NCBI RefSeq assembly: GCF_021026375.1
Contig: NZ_JAJNDB010000008.1
Coordinates: 62,001 to 126,000, forward strand
DNA from: Actinomycetospora endophytica
GTDB lineage: Bacteria > Actinomycetota > Actinomycetes > Mycobacteriales > Pseudonocardiaceae
Direction of reading: 5' to 3'
Length of the DNA: 64,000 nucleotides
Shown here: positions 52,587 to 61,864 of the stretch, piece by piece
Position numbering within the stretch: position 1 is the first letter of the stretch
Layout: each line of letters starts with the position of its first letter
Program-made: the position numbers and the translations under genes
Notes under the pieces: generated by a model
Databases searched by the model: none
What the model was told of the DNA's origin: nothing
The model's input: the letters and a program-made list of their open reading frames with translations, nothing else

Positions 52587-53582
52587 ATGACCCTCGCGGA
52601 CGAGCGCACCGAGGACGTCGCGTCCTCGGACGACCGGGCGATCGGTGACACCGTGAGTCGCCGCCCGGGCCGCGGTCTCGCCCTCGAGGCACTCCGGGAA
52701 CGGTGGTTCGCCTGCAGCAACGCGCTCGGGTGGTCGGTCGTCTCGGAGTGGCCCGACCCGGCCGTCGACGAGGTCTGCGAAGCCGTCCTCGACGGGCACA
52801 CCGGCCCGCCGCTGGAGCAGGCGCTGACCCACTGGGCGGGCGCGCGCGCCACCGCGGGCATCGGGCTCGACGAGACGCTGTCCGACCTGGCCGCCCTGCA
52901 CACCGCGGTCAGCGGGGCACTGGGCGAGCTCGGGCCCCGTCGTCGGCTCGCTCTTCCCGGAGCGGACGGGTCGCGGCTGGTGCGGGTCGTGTCGCTGGGC
53001 TGGACCGACGTGGCGTGCGGGGACCTCTCCGAGACCGCCGCCGTCGACCCGCTCTCCGGGCTCGCCAGCTCCCGCTACCTGCTCACCCGGCTGGCCGAGG
53101 TGCACCGCGCCGCCCGCGCGGGCGGCACCCGCGTCCCCGAGACCCACGCCCTCGTCGCGATCAACCTCCCGGTGGCGGGGTGGTCGCGGGTCGCGCCGTT
53201 GACGGTCGCGGGCGACGCGGCGTCGGTGGTGTTCGACGCCGGCGAGACGATTGCGGTGGTCGGGCGCTCGACGGTCGTCGTGCTCGCCCCGCGCGCCGGC
53301 CTGGCCGCCCGCGTCCGGGTGCTGCGCGGGCTGCTCGCACGGCGGCTCTCCGGAGCCAGCGGGGTCACCGGGACGCCGGGCGCGCGCATCGTCGCGCTGC
53401 CCGCCACGCTCGACGGTGTGCGGGACACCCTGACCCGGCTCCGCGACGCCGAGCCGCCCCTGCCGCGGCGTGACCGCATCATCGGTCTCGACGTTCCCGC
53501 GATGGGGACCGAGTCCGGCGCTGGTGCTGGTGACGACGACCGGCCGGGTCCGCCTGAGGCCCCCGGTCCCGCGCCCGATTAG
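52587..53582 (+). CDS. Protein with degenerate GGDEF-like domain
   Basis: The 331-residue protein has an N-terminal helical half and then DPLSGLASSRYLLTRLAEVH at about residues 153-172. That segment mirrors the DPLTGLxNRRxL start of diguanylate cyclases. The expected GGDEF site aligns with GRSTVVVLAP, so the catalytic and metal residues are gone. A following VRVLRGLLARRL helix fits the fold. It could bind a nucleotide or act as a structural regulator. The ATG at 52587 has AGGAGAGG upstream. It is divergent from the sigma-fusion gene, suggesting a regulatory link. Confidence 0.68.
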   Translation: MTLADERTEDVASSDDRAIGDTVSRRPGRGLALEALRERWFACSNALGWSVVSEWPDPAVDEVCEAVLDGHTGPPLEQALTHWAGARATAGIGLDETLSDLAALHTAVSGALGELGPRRRLALPGADGSRLVRVVSLGWTDVACGDLSETAAVDPLSGLASSRYLLTRLAEVHRAARAGGTRVPETHALVAINLPVAGWSRVAPLTVAGDAASVVFDAGETIAVVGRSTVVVLAPRAGLAARVRVLRGLLARRLSGASGVTGTPGARIVALPATLDGVRDTLTRLRDAEPPLPRRDRIIGLDVPAMGTESGAGAGDDDRPGPPEAPGPAPD

Positions 53583-53594
53583 TCTTCCCTGCTC

Positions 53595-54782
53595 GTGGAG
53601 AAGCGCACCGGCCTGCCCGTCGTCGCGATGGTGGGAGGCGGCCAGCTCGCGCGGATGACCCACCAGGCGGCGATCGCCCTCGGTCAGTCGTTGCGGGTGC
53701 TCGCGGTGGGGCCGGACGAGCCGGCCGCGCTGGTCAGCCCCGACATCGTCCTCGGCGACCACCGCGACCTCGACGCGCTGCGCCGGGTCGCCGCGGGGGC
53801 CGAGGCGCTCACCTTCGACCACGAGCACGTCCCCGGCGAGCTCCTCGAGACGCTCGTGGCCGAGGGCGTCGCCGTCCACCCCGGTCCGGACGCGCTGCGC
53901 CACGCCCAGGACAAGCTGGTGATGCGCCGCCGCCTCGCCGAGCTGGGCGAGCCGGTGCCGCCGTTCGCGCCGGTCGAGGGCACGTCCGACGTCGAGGCCT
54001 TCGCCGCCGAGCACGGGTGGCCGGTGGTGCTCAAGGCCGTGCGCGGCGGCTACGACGGGCGCGGGGTCTGGATGCTGGACTCCCTGGAGGAGGCCGCCGC
54101 GACCGTCCCCGAGCTGCTCGACGCCGGCACGCCGCTGATGGTCGAGCAGAAGGTGGCGCTGCGCCGCGAGCTGGCCGTGCTGCTCGCCCGCTCGCCCTAC
54201 GGGCAGGCCGCGGTCTACCCGACGGTCGAGACGGTGCAGGTCGACGGGATCTGCACCGAGGTCCTCGCGCCGGCGCCGGGGCTGTCCGACGACGCGGGCG
54301 AGGCCGCCGAGGAGCTCGCGCTGCGGATCGCGGCCGCGCTCGGCGTCGTCGGGCTGCTCGCGGTGGAGCTCTTCGAGACCCCCGACGGGCGGGTCGTGGT
54401 CAACGAGCTGGCGATGCGCCCCCACAACTCCGGGCACTGGTCGATGGACGGCGCGGTCACCGGGCAGTTCGAGCAGCACCTGCGCGCGGTCCTCGACTAT
54501 CCGCTGGGCTCGACGTCGACGCTGCGGCCGGCGTGCGTGATGGCCAACGTGCTCGGCGGTGATCCGGTTCCGGCCACCGGTCCCGACGAGCGCCTGCACC
54601 ACACCCTGGCGCGGTTCCCCGAGGCGCGCGTCCACCTCTACGGCAAGGCCGAACGGCCGGGCCGCAAGATCGGGCACGTCAACATCACCGGCGACGACAT
54701 GGACGACCTCCGGCGCCGCGCGCGCCTGGCCGCGGACCATCTCGCGACCGGTGTCTGGACCGACGGATGGAGCGTGCACTGA
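53595..54782 (+). CDS. purK: 5-(Carboxyamino)imidazole ribonucleotide synthase
   Basis: The 395-residue ATP-grasp enzyme has the N-terminal [17 protein letters not shown], the ADP-contact [16 protein letters not shown] and the metal/ATP motifs [20 protein letters not shown] (E and N-E) and [10 protein letters not shown]. It carboxylates AIR to N5-CAIR in purine synthesis; PurE then converts it. The GTG start has no strong ribosome binding site but similarity starts at once. It overlaps purE by one base. Confidence 0.96.
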   Translation: MEKRTGLPVVAMVGGGQLARMTHQAAIALGQSLRVLAVGPDEPAALVSPDIVLGDHRDLDALRRVAAGAEALTFDHEHVPGELLETLVAEGVAVHPGPDALRHAQDKLVMRRRLAELGEPVPPFAPVEGTSDVEAFAAEHGWPVVLKAVRGGYDGRGVWMLDSLEEAAATVPELLDAGTPLMVEQKVALRRELAVLLARSPYGQAAVYPTVETVQVDGICTEVLAPAPGLSDDAGEAAEELALRIAAALGVVGLLAVELFETPDGRVVVNELAMRPHNSGHWSMDGAVTGQFEQHLRAVLDYPLGSTSTLRPACVMANVLGGDPVPATGPDERLHHTLARFPEARVHLYGKAERPGRKIGHVNITGDDMDDLRRRARLAADHLATGVWTDGWSVH

Positions 54783-55315
54783 TGTCCTCGGAGCTCGAGG
54801 TGGCTGGTCACCTGCCGCCGCTCGTCGGCATCGTCATGGGCAGCGACTCGGACTGGCCGACGATGCAGGCCGCCGCGGAGGCGCTCGACGAGTTCGGCGT
54901 GCCGTGGGAGGCCCGCGTCCTCTCGGCGCACCGGACCCCGCGGGCGATGCTCGACTGGTCGGAGTCGGCCGCCGGGCGTGGGCTCCGCGTGGTGATCGCC
55001 GGGGCCGGCGGCGCGGCACATCTGCCGGGCATGGTGGCCGCGGCGACGGTGCTCCCGGTGATCGGCGTGCCGGTGCCCCTCAAGCACCTCGACGGGATGG
55101 ACTCGCTCCTCTCGATCGTGCAGATGCCGGCGGGGGTCCCGGTCGCGACGGTGTCGATCGGGGGCGCCCGCAACGGCGGTCTGCTCGCGGTGCGGATCCT
55201 GGCCGCGGCGGACGCCGGGCTGGCCTCGCGCATGGCGGACTTCCAGGCTGATCTGCGCACCTCGGTGGCCGGGAAGGACGAGGCCGTGCGCAAGCTCGGA
55301 CCCGGCGGGGCCTGA
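54782..55315 (+). CDS. purE: N5-CAIR mutase
   Basis: The 177-residue protein has the class I PurE motifs [28 protein letters not shown] (catalytic His), [26 protein letters not shown] (in parts [13 protein letters not shown] and VLPVIGVP) and [17 protein letters not shown]. It rearranges N5-CAIR to CAIR. It is translationally coupled to purK through a TGATG overlap. The purK-purE order and the acyl-CoA dehydrogenase downstream match Rv3276c-Rv3274c. Confidence 0.97.
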   Translation: MSSELEVAGHLPPLVGIVMGSDSDWPTMQAAAEALDEFGVPWEARVLSAHRTPRAMLDWSESAAGRGLRVVIAGAGGAAHLPGMVAAATVLPVIGVPVPLKHLDGMDSLLSIVQMPAGVPVATVSIGGARNGGLLAVRILAAADAGLASRMADFQADLRTSVAGKDEAVRKLGPGGA

Positions 55316-55329
55316 GCGTTCCAGCGTGA

Positions 55330-55530
55330 CTGTCAGGGGGTCGCGACCCCTTCTGCGACGCCCCGGCGAGCCTCGCGAACGGTCGTGGGGTGTGTGCCCG
55401 CGGGAACTACGTCAAGGAGATGCCGGGCCGGCAGACCGACGTGATCCATGACGGTCGAGGCGAGCAGCCGCACACGGTGCGAACCACCACCCCGACCGGC
55501 CACACCTACACCAGCCGCGCCGGACCCTGA
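55330..55530 (+). pseudogene. Relic of an HNH endonuclease (REP13E12/DUF222-HNH family), C-terminal part only
   Basis: The open frame encodes GRDPFCDAPAS, LANGRGVCARGNYVKEMPGR, and RTTTPTGHTYTSRAGP before a stop. This is the end of an actinobacterial HNH protein. The block between DAP and the ANG segment, which normally carries the RHIDHI first His, is missing. A TGA in the same frame lies at 55327 and no N-terminal DUF222 region is upstream. It cannot encode an active nuclease. It is a decayed copy between purE and the next gene. Confidence 0.62.
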
Positions 55531-55553
55531 CCTCGCGGGCCTAGGGTGGCCCC

Positions 55554-56483
55554 GTGGACCTGAGGATCTTCACCGAACCCCAGCAGGGCGCCTCCTACGC
55601 CGACCTCCTGCGCGTCGCGCGCACCGCCGAGGACGCGGGCTTCGACGCGTTCTTCCGCTCCGACCACTACCGAGCCATGGGTGGGGTGTCCGGCGAGCCG
55701 GGGCCGACCGACGCCTGGACCACGCTCTCCGCGCTCGCCGTGCAGACGGAGCGGATCGCGCTCGGCACGCTGGTCACGTCGGCGACGTTCCGCCTGCCCG
55801 GCCCGCTCGCGATCACCGTGGCGCAGGCCGACCAGATGTCCGGCGGGCGGATCGAGCTCGGGCTCGGCGCCGGCTGGTTCGAGGCCGAGCACACCGGCTA
55901 CGGCATCCCGTTCCCGCCGCTGGCCGAGCGGTTCGAGCGGCTCGCCGAGCAGCTCGAGATCGTCACCGGGCTGTGGACGACCCCCGCCGGCCAGCCCTAC
56001 TCGTTCTCCGGCGAGCACTACACCGTCGTCGACTCGCCGGGCCTGCCCAAGCCGGCCCGGCCGATCCCGGTGATCATCGGCGGGAAGGGTCCGCGCCGCA
56101 CCCCCGCGCTCGCCGCCCGGTTCGCGACCGAGTTCAACATCCCGTTCACCCCGCTCGACGAGGCCGCGCCGCAGTACGAGCGGGTCGCGCAGGCGTGCAC
56201 CGACGCCGGTCGCGACCCCTCGGAGCTGGTCCTGTCGGCCGCGCACACGCTGGTGATCGGGCGGGACGACGCCGAGGTCGCCCGCCGCGCCGAGGCCGTC
56301 GGGGGCGGCACCGGGCCGCTGGAGAGCAACCCCCTGGCGGGAAGCCCGGCGCAGATCGTCGACGCGCTCGGGCGTTGGCGCGAGCGCACCGGCATCACCC
56401 GCGTCTACCTGCAGGCGCTCGACCTCACCGACCTCGACGCGCTCGAGCTGGTCGCCTCGGAGGTCGCGCCCCAGCTTCGCTGA
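55554..56483 (+). CDS. LLM-class F420-dependent oxidoreductase (luciferase-like)
   Basis: The 309-residue TIM barrel has the luciferase-like motifs RTAEDAGFDAFFRSDHY, GPTDAWTTLSALAVQTERI (shown as parts GPTDAWTTL and ALAVQTERI), LGTLVTSATFRLPG and GGRIELGLGAGWFEAEH. PIPVIIGGKGPRRTPALAARF contains the cofactor region. It is typical of the F420-dependent class found in actinobacteria. The substrate is unknown. The GTG at 55554 is followed within residues by the first barrel strand. A perfect palindrome terminates it. Confidence 0.9.
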   Translation: MDLRIFTEPQQGASYADLLRVARTAEDAGFDAFFRSDHYRAMGGVSGEPGPTDAWTTLSALAVQTERIALGTLVTSATFRLPGPLAITVAQADQMSGGRIELGLGAGWFEAEHTGYGIPFPPLAERFERLAEQLEIVTGLWTTPAGQPYSFSGEHYTVVDSPGLPKPARPIPVIIGGKGPRRTPALAARFATEFNIPFTPLDEAAPQYERVAQACTDAGRDPSELVLSAAHTLVIGRDDAEVARRAEAVGGGTGPLESNPLAGSPAQIVDALGRWRERTGITRVYLQALDLTDLDALELVASEVAPQLR

Positions 56484-56488
56484 CGCCC

Positions 56489-56530
56489 GTGCGTGCGTTT
56501 CCGTGCTCAGGCACGGAAACGCACGCACGT
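56489..56530 (+). terminator. Perfect 19-bp hairpin behind the luciferase-like gene
   Basis: CGTGCGTGCGTTTCCGTGC pairs exactly with 56512-56530 around TCAG, starting six bases after the stop codon. There is no U-tract. The next gene is on the same strand, so this should isolate it from read-through. Confidence 0.75.
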
Positions 56531-56633
56531 GCCGTCAGGCCAACGTGAGACGCGGGCCATCACCCGGACCGTAGGACGTCCTAGCTTCTGGCGGTACCGT
56601 GGCACGAAAGCGCTGGTGCTGGGAGGAGTCGCA

Positions 56634-57791
56634 GTGAACCCGGAGTTCGACGTCTACGACCTGGGCGAGGAGCGCGCCGCACTGCGGGAGTCGGTCCGCT
56701 CGCTCTGCGAGAAGGAGATCGCCCCGCACGCGGCGGAGGTCGACGCGACGCCCCGCTTCCCCCGGGAGGCCCGCACCGCGCTCACCGCGGCCGGCTTCCA
56801 GGCGATCCACATCCCGGAGGCGTACAGCGGCGAGGGCGCCGACTCGATCGTCGCCTGCATCGTCATCGAGGAGGTCGCACGCGTCGACGCGTCGGCCTCG
56901 CTCATCCCGGCGGTGAACAAGCTCGGCTCGATGCCGATCATCCTGTCCGGCTCCGAGGAGCTGAAGCAGCAGGTCCTGCCGACCATCGCGTCCGGCGAGT
57001 CGATGATCAGCTACGCGCTCTCGGAGCGCGAGGCCGGCTCGGACACCGTCTCGATGCGCACCCGCGCCCAGGCCGACGGCGACGACTGGATCCTCAACGG
57101 CACCAAGTGCTGGATCACCAACGGCGGCGAGTCCGACTGGTACACGGTCATGGCGAAGACCGACCCGGACAAGGGCGCCAACGGGATCTCGGCCTTCGTC
57201 GTGCACAAGGACGACCCCGGGTTCAGCGTCGGCCCCAAGGAGCACAAGCTCGGCATCAAGGGCTCGCCGACCACCGAGATCTACTTCGAGAACTGCCGCA
57301 TCCCGGGCGACCGCATCATCGGCGAGCCCGGCAGCGGCCTGAAGACCGCGTTCGCGACGCTGGACCACACCCGCCCGACCATCGGTGCGCAGGCCGTCGG
57401 CATCGCGCAGGGCGCCCTCGACGCGGCGGTGGACTACGTCCGCGACCGCAAGCAGTTCGGCAAGGCGATCTCGGAGAACCAGGGCGTGCAGTTCATGCTC
57501 GCCGACATGGCGATGAAGATCGAGGCGGCCCGCCACCTCGTCTACGTCGCGGCCGCGAAGGCCGAGCGCGGCGAGAAGAACATCGGCCTGGTCGCGTCGG
57601 CCGCGAAGTGCTTCGCCTCGGACACCGCGATGGAGGTGACGACGGACGCCGTGCAGCTCTTCGGCGGCGCCGGCTACACCACCGACTTCCCGGTCGAGCG
57701 GATGATGCGCGACGCCAAGATCACCCAGATCTACGAGGGCACCAACCAGATCCAGCGCATGGTGATGGCCCGGCAGGTCCTGCGGGGCTGA
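56634..57791 (+). CDS. Acyl-CoA dehydrogenase, FadE25-like
   Basis: The 385-residue flavoprotein shows the ACAD blocks SVRSLCEKEIAPHAAEVD, YALSEREAGSDTVSMRTRA, GTKCWITNGGESDWYTVMAK, KEHKLGIKGSPTTEIYFENC and RMMRDAKITQIYEGTNQIQR. The Glu in IYEGTNQ is the catalytic base. It would oxidise acyl-CoA to enoyl-CoA with electron transfer to ETF. Proximity to purE/purK matches fadE25 of M. tuberculosis. The GTG at 56634 has GGGAGGAG upstream. Confidence 0.94.
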   Translation: MNPEFDVYDLGEERAALRESVRSLCEKEIAPHAAEVDATPRFPREARTALTAAGFQAIHIPEAYSGEGADSIVACIVIEEVARVDASASLIPAVNKLGSMPIILSGSEELKQQVLPTIASGESMISYALSEREAGSDTVSMRTRAQADGDDWILNGTKCWITNGGESDWYTVMAKTDPDKGANGISAFVVHKDDPGFSVGPKEHKLGIKGSPTTEIYFENCRIPGDRIIGEPGSGLKTAFATLDHTRPTIGAQAVGIAQGALDAAVDYVRDRKQFGKAISENQGVQFMLADMAMKIEAARHLVYVAAAKAERGEKNIGLVASAAKCFASDTAMEVTTDAVQLFGGAGYTTDFPVERMMRDAKITQIYEGTNQIQRMVMARQVLRG

Positions 57792-57800
57792 CGCCCCGCG

Positions 57801-58514
57801 TCAGAGCACGCGCAGCGCCTTCTCCACCTCGCCCTTGCGGTCCAGCGCCGCGAGGTCGGGGTGGCGAACCTGCACCAGTGAGCCCCCGACGGCGAGGACC
57901 GCGAGCAGACCGTCGACCAGGCCGCCCTCGAGTCGCAGCGGCCAGTCCGCGATGGACAGAACGCGGGACCCGGCGTCGTACCCCAGTTCCGCGGCCCGAC
58001 GGCGGGACACGGTCACCACCTCGTCGACGCTCGCGTCGTCGAGCGCCGGGGCGTCGCCGGGGACGGGGTCGAGCGGGGCGAACGCGTCGCCGTGCATCCG
58101 GACCTCGCTCGCGTAGTCGACCGCGTCGCCCGGCAGCCCGTCGAGCGGGCGGCCGAAGGCGTCGAGGGACAGCCCGACGACGAGGCCCGCGGCGGTGGCC
58201 GCGTCGAGGTGCTCGGCGTCGGCGAGCGCGACGTCGGCGCCCGCCGGGTCGTCGGTCACCACCGCGCCGTTCCACCAGGCACCGAGCAGCACGGCCGCCG
58301 TCTGCCAGTGCGCCGGCAGCAGCACCGCCACCCGCATCCCCGGCTCGACGTCGCACTCGTCGCGCAGGAGGTTCGCGGTCTTCGCGATCCAGTTCGCCAG
58401 CGTCTCGCCGGAGAACTCCAGACGCTCGCCCGTGGCGTCGTCGTAGAACGTGATCAGCGGCCGTCGCGCATCGGCGGCGAGCGCGGGGGCCAGCAGGGCG
58501 TCCGTGACGGTCAT
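57801..58514 (-). CDS. TIGR03089 family protein (AMP-ligase-like N-terminal fold)
   Basis: The 237-residue protein looks like a shortened adenylate-forming enzyme: RPLITFYDDATGERLEFSG, TLANWIAKTANLLRDEC, MRVAVLLPAHWQTAAVLLGAW and a C-terminal RHPDLAALDRKGEVEKALRV. It lacks the ATP P-loop and the C-terminal domain, so it cannot act as a ligase by itself. The family is restricted to actinobacteria and occurs next to the LCP protein gene, as Rv3268 with Rv3267. Its ATG lies 23 bases from the LCP stop on the same strand. Confidence 0.85.
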   Translation of the reverse strand: MTVTDALLAPALAADARRPLITFYDDATGERLEFSGETLANWIAKTANLLRDECDVEPGMRVAVLLPAHWQTAAVLLGAWWNGAVVTDDPAGADVALADAEHLDAATAAGLVVGLSLDAFGRPLDGLPGDAVDYASEVRMHGDAFAPLDPVPGDAPALDDASVDEVVTVSRRRAAELGYDAGSRVLSIADWPLRLEGGLVDGLLAVLAVGGSLVQVRHPDLAALDRKGEVEKALRVL

Positions 58515-58537
58515 CGGCTCGTGAGGATACGGCCGGC

Positions 58538-60487
58538 TCAGTTCACGCAGGGCACCCCGTCGGCGGTGATCGGCGGTTGCGACGGCGGCGGCGGCGCGCT
58601 GTCCTGCGAGTCGCCGGTGGGCTGGGGCGCCACCGCGCCCGGACCCTTGTAGTCGGACGCGAGCAGCACCCGGACGGTGTTCGGCGGCACCGTCGGGTCG
58701 GGCTTCGTCGTCAGCCCGCCGAGCGTCTTCGCGACGACGCCCGCGGCCGCGTCGCCGCCGGGGCCGAACACGATCGACGACGCGTCGGTGTGCTGGTCGG
58801 CGTTGCCCGAGGTGACGTGGGTGTAGCCCTGCGCACCGAGGATCTGCACGACGCGGCCCGCGGCGCCCTCGGTGCCCGAGGCGTTGCGGACGTCGACCGG
58901 GATCGTCCCCGGCGCGGGTCCACTGGGCGTGGCCGCCGTGGGTGCGGGCTTCGGGCCGATCGCGTCGGCGACGAAGCGCTGTACCTCTACGGGGTCGACC
59001 TTGAGCGCATCGCCCGACGAGGTGTTCTCGCCGCCCTGGGTCGGGATCGTCATGAACGACACCGAGCCGCCGCTGACGCCCTGCATCTGCTGCGCCAGGC
59101 CGAGCAGGTCCCAGCCGTTGTCGAGGATGACCGACTGCTTCACGGCGTCGAGGAGCTTGGTGAGGGTGATCGGGTCGGCGAGGGTGCCCGCGGACAGGAT
59201 CTTGTGGGAGAGCCCGGCGAGGAACGCCTGCTGGCGCCGGACGCGGTCCAGGTCGCCGAGCGGCAGCCCGTGGCGCTGGCGGACGAACGCCAGCGCGTCC
59301 TTGCCCTGCACCGTGCGCGGACCGGCGGCGAAGTGCGCCCCGGAGAAGTCGTCGTCCACCGGGTTCTTGAGGCAGACGTCGACGCCGCCGATGGCGTTCG
59401 TCAGGTTCGAGAAGCCGAGCAGGTTGACCTCGGCGTAGTGGTCGACCCCGATGCCGGTGAGGTCCTGGACCGCCTCGATGAGCGACTGCCGTCCGGCCTC
59501 GGAGGACTTCACGTCGACGTCGGCGGGGTTGCTGTCCCCACTCGCCGCGAGCTGCTGCTGCGCGGCGGCCTTGGCGGCCGGGTAGACCGAGTTCAGCTTC
59601 CCCTTGCCCGTCTGGCCCGGCAGCTTCACGAAGCTGTCGCGGGGCAGCGAGAACGCCACCGCGCGGCTGCCGTCGTTCGGCACGCGCACCAGCATCATCG
59701 TGTCGGTGTTGAGCTCGCCGTCCGCGGACCCGGCGTCGAGTTGGTTGAGGACGTCGCGCGGCAGCGGGTTGCCCTGCGCATCGGTCCGGCTGTCGGTCCC
59801 CACGAGCAGGATGTCGGTGGCGCCGTCGGCGGCGGTGCCCTTCTTCGACAGTGCGCCGGAGCTCGAGAAGCTGCCCGAGAGCGCGGCCCACGCGGTGCCG
59901 CTCATCGCGAACACCAGGACGGAGGCGACGACGGCGACGATGCGCAGGATCCGCCGGCCCCGGCCGGGCTTCGGACCGTCGCCCGACGGTGGCGCCGGCG
60001 GCCCGCCGGGACGGGGCGGCGGGACGGGGCGTGCCGGGGCCGGGCGCGTCGGGGCGGCACCGTTCGGACGGGCACCGTCCGGGCGCTTCCCGGCGGCCCC
60101 GGCCGGCGCCTTGGCGTCACGCGGGGGCGCCTTGGGATCCCGCGGCGGTGCCTTGGCGTCACGCGGGGGCGCCTTGGGATCCCGCGGCGGTGCCTTGGCG
60201 TCACGCGGGGGCGCCTTCGGCTCACGCGGCGGCGCCTTCGGTTCGCGCGGCGGTGCCTGGGGCTCGGGCGGAGGGCCACCGCCACGGGCGGCGCCCTCGG
60301 GCGGCGGGCCGTCCCGGAAGCCGACCGTGCCCCGGCGTCCGCGGGCCTCGTCGGCGCCGGGGGCCTCACCGGGACCCCGCGCCGCGGGCGGGCCGTTCGG
60401 GGCCGCCGCAGGCTCGGCGCCGCGTCCGGCCGACGGTCCGAACCGGCGTCCGGGATCCCGCGGGGGACGACCACGCTCGTCCTTCAC
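58538..60487 (-). CDS. LytR-CpsA-Psr family wall-polymer ligase (Rv3267-like)
   Basis: The 649-residue protein has a Pro/Ala/Lys-rich cytoplasmic stretch of about 185 residues, a membrane helix (RIVAVVASVLVFAMSGTAWAA), an LCP domain and a LytR_C domain. LCP motifs include ILLVGTDSRTDAQGN, NTDTMMLVRVPNDGS, VAFSLPRDSFVKLPGQ, IGVDHYAEVNLLGFSNL and RQRHGLPLGDLDRVRRQQ. LytR_C has IPVDVRNASGTEGAAGRVV. LCP proteins join arabinogalactan to peptidoglycan outside the membrane. Context with rmlD and wbbL supports that. The GTG at 60487 is preceded by GGGAGG. Confidence 0.95.
   Translation of the reverse strand: MKDERGRPPRDPGRRFGPSAGRGAEPAAAPNGPPAARGPGEAPGADEARGRRGTVGFRDGPPPEGAARGGGPPPEPQAPPREPKAPPREPKAPPRDAKAPPRDPKAPPRDAKAPPRDPKAPPRDAKAPAGAAGKRPDGARPNGAAPTRPAPARPVPPPRPGGPPAPPSGDGPKPGRGRRILRIVAVVASVLVFAMSGTAWAALSGSFSSSGALSKKGTAADGATDILLVGTDSRTDAQGNPLPRDVLNQLDAGSADGELNTDTMMLVRVPNDGSRAVAFSLPRDSFVKLPGQTGKGKLNSVYPAAKAAAQQQLAASGDSNPADVDVKSSEAGRQSLIEAVQDLTGIGVDHYAEVNLLGFSNLTNAIGGVDVCLKNPVDDDFSGAHFAAGPRTVQGKDALAFVRQRHGLPLGDLDRVRRQQAFLAGLSHKILSAGTLADPITLTKLLDAVKQSVILDNGWDLLGLAQQMQGVSGGSVSFMTIPTQGGENTSSGDALKVDPVEVQRFVADAIGPKPAPTAATPSGPAPGTIPVDVRNASGTEGAAGRVVQILGAQGYTHVTSGNADQHTDASSIVFGPGGDAAAGVVAKTLGGLTTKPDPTVPPNTVRVLLASDYKGPGAVAPQPTGDSQDSAPPPPSQPPITADGVPCVN
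60108..60250 (-). repeat. 42-bp coding tandem repeat in the LCP protein tail
   Basis: Alternating 21-base units encode PPRDAKA and PPRDPKA, so the real period is 42 bases. About three full periods and degenerate copies on both sides are present. The two 21-base units differ at fixed positions, showing block duplication of a pair. Confidence 0.8.
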
Positions 60488-60795
60488 GCGGGCCTCCCTT
60501 CGGGGTCGGCGGGCCCGGGCAGCCGGGGGTCGGGGTCGGGCGTCCGTGTCACCGTTGCCGCGCGGGGGGACCCGCGGGGCGGCGCTCGCGAACGAGGACG
60601 TCATCGTCCGTCGTGCGCAACTCACCAGGCAGGTTAGACGGCCTCCACGGCGGTTCGTGCCCACCACCCGTTCGGGCCTGCCACGGCGCGTCGGAGGATG
60701 ACACACGCTCGCGCAGGTCCTCGGAGCCGGGACGGCCCCCGGGGACCTGGGATCCGACGACGCGGGGCCGATGCCGACGACGGGAGGACGACGAC
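60488..60795. other. Divergent intergenic region, LCP gene / rmlD
   Basis: This 308-base gap contains both promoters. No coding frame with family similarity was found in it. GGGAGG at 60782-60787 serves rmlD. CACCAGGCAGGTTAGACGG at 60624 contains a TTAGAC hexamer that might be a -10, with no convincing -35. Confidence 0.45.
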
Positions 60796-61728
60796 GTGCG
60801 CTGGATGGTGACGGGAGCGGGCGGGGCGCTCGGGACGGACCTCGTCCGGCAGTTGCGCGCGGACGGTGAGCGGGTGGCCGCCTTCACGCGCGCCGAACTC
60901 GACATCACCGACGCGGACGCCGTGGAGCGAGCGGTCGCGGCGTGGGTGGAGCCGGACGCCGTCGGGCCCGCCGTGCTGCTCAACGCCGCCGCGTTCACCG
61001 CGGTCGACCTGGCCGAGACCGACCCCGACGCGACGCGCGCCGCCGAGGCGGTCAACACGGTGGCGCCCGGCCTGCTCGCCGAGGCGTGCGCCCGCCACGG
61101 CGCCCGGATCGTCCACGTCTCCACCGACTACGTCTTCGACGGCGCGGGACCCGGGCGCACCGCCCCGGACGGCGGCACCGCCGGGTACGAGCCGGACGAT
61201 CCGACGGGTGCGGCGGGTGTCTACGGGCGCACCAAGGAGGAGGGCGAGCAGCGGGTCCGCGAGGCGGCGGCCGCCCATCACGTGGTGCGCACCGCCTGGG
61301 TCTACGGCGGCACGGGCGCCAACTTCGTGGGCACCATGGCCCGGCTGGCCGGCGAGCGGGAGACCCTCGACGTCGTCGACGACCAGCACGGCTCGCCCAC
61401 ATGGTCCGCGGACCTCGCGGCCGGACTGGTGGCGCTCGGGCGCTCCGACGTCGCGCCCGGCACCCTGCATGCGACCGGCGGCGGGATCACCACGTGGTGC
61501 GGGTTCGCCCGCGCGGTGTTCGAGGAACTGGGCGCCGACCCCGAGCGGGTCCACGGGTGCACCACCGAGCAGTTCCCGCGCCCGGCACCGCGCCCGGCGT
61601 GGTCCGTGCTCTCCCCGGCCTCGTGGACGGCGGCCGGACTGCCCCCGCTGCGCCCCTGGCGCGACGCCCTCGCCGCGGCGGTGCGCCGTCACCCGGAGCT
61701 CATCGGCCGTACCCCCGCCGTGCGCTGA
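60796..61728 (+). CDS. rmlD: dTDP-4-dehydrorhamnose reductase
   Basis: The 310-residue short-chain reductase has MVTGAGGALGTDLVRQL, LLNAAAFTAVDLAETD, VHVSTDYVFDGAG, YGRTKEEGE (catalytic Tyr-xxx-Lys) and VVDDQHGSPTWSADLA. It makes dTDP-L-rhamnose, the donor of the linker sugar between peptidoglycan and arabinogalactan. A Met-rich MRWMVTGAG start is expected from the GTG at 60796. The downstream wbbL uses its product. Confidence 0.95.
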   Translation: MRWMVTGAGGALGTDLVRQLRADGERVAAFTRAELDITDADAVERAVAAWVEPDAVGPAVLLNAAAFTAVDLAETDPDATRAAEAVNTVAPGLLAEACARHGARIVHVSTDYVFDGAGPGRTAPDGGTAGYEPDDPTGAAGVYGRTKEEGEQRVREAAAAHHVVRTAWVYGGTGANFVGTMARLAGERETLDVVDDQHGSPTWSADLAAGLVALGRSDVAPGTLHATGGGITTWCGFARAVFEELGADPERVHGCTTEQFPRPAPRPAWSVLSPASWTAAGLPPLRPWRDALAAAVRRHPELIGRTPAVR

Positions 61729-61741
61729 AGGGTAATCATCA

Positions 61742-61797
61742 GACGACGGACGGCTTCCCCGCGCCGCCGCCCGGCGGCACCCGTCGTCGGGACCTTT
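61742..61797 (+). terminator. Branched hairpin with short T run after rmlD
   Basis: GACGACGG (61742) and CCGTCGTC (61781) close a stem with an inner GCCGCC/GGCGGC hairpin, followed by GGGACCTTTT. It starts 13 bases after the rmlD stop and is the only terminator in the window with a U-tract. Confidence 0.55.
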
Positions 61798-61864
61798 TCT
61801 CGACCCCGATCAGGCGTGTCGGCGAAAGACCGTCACCTCCCGGCGCCCCGCGCGTTGGTCGGGC

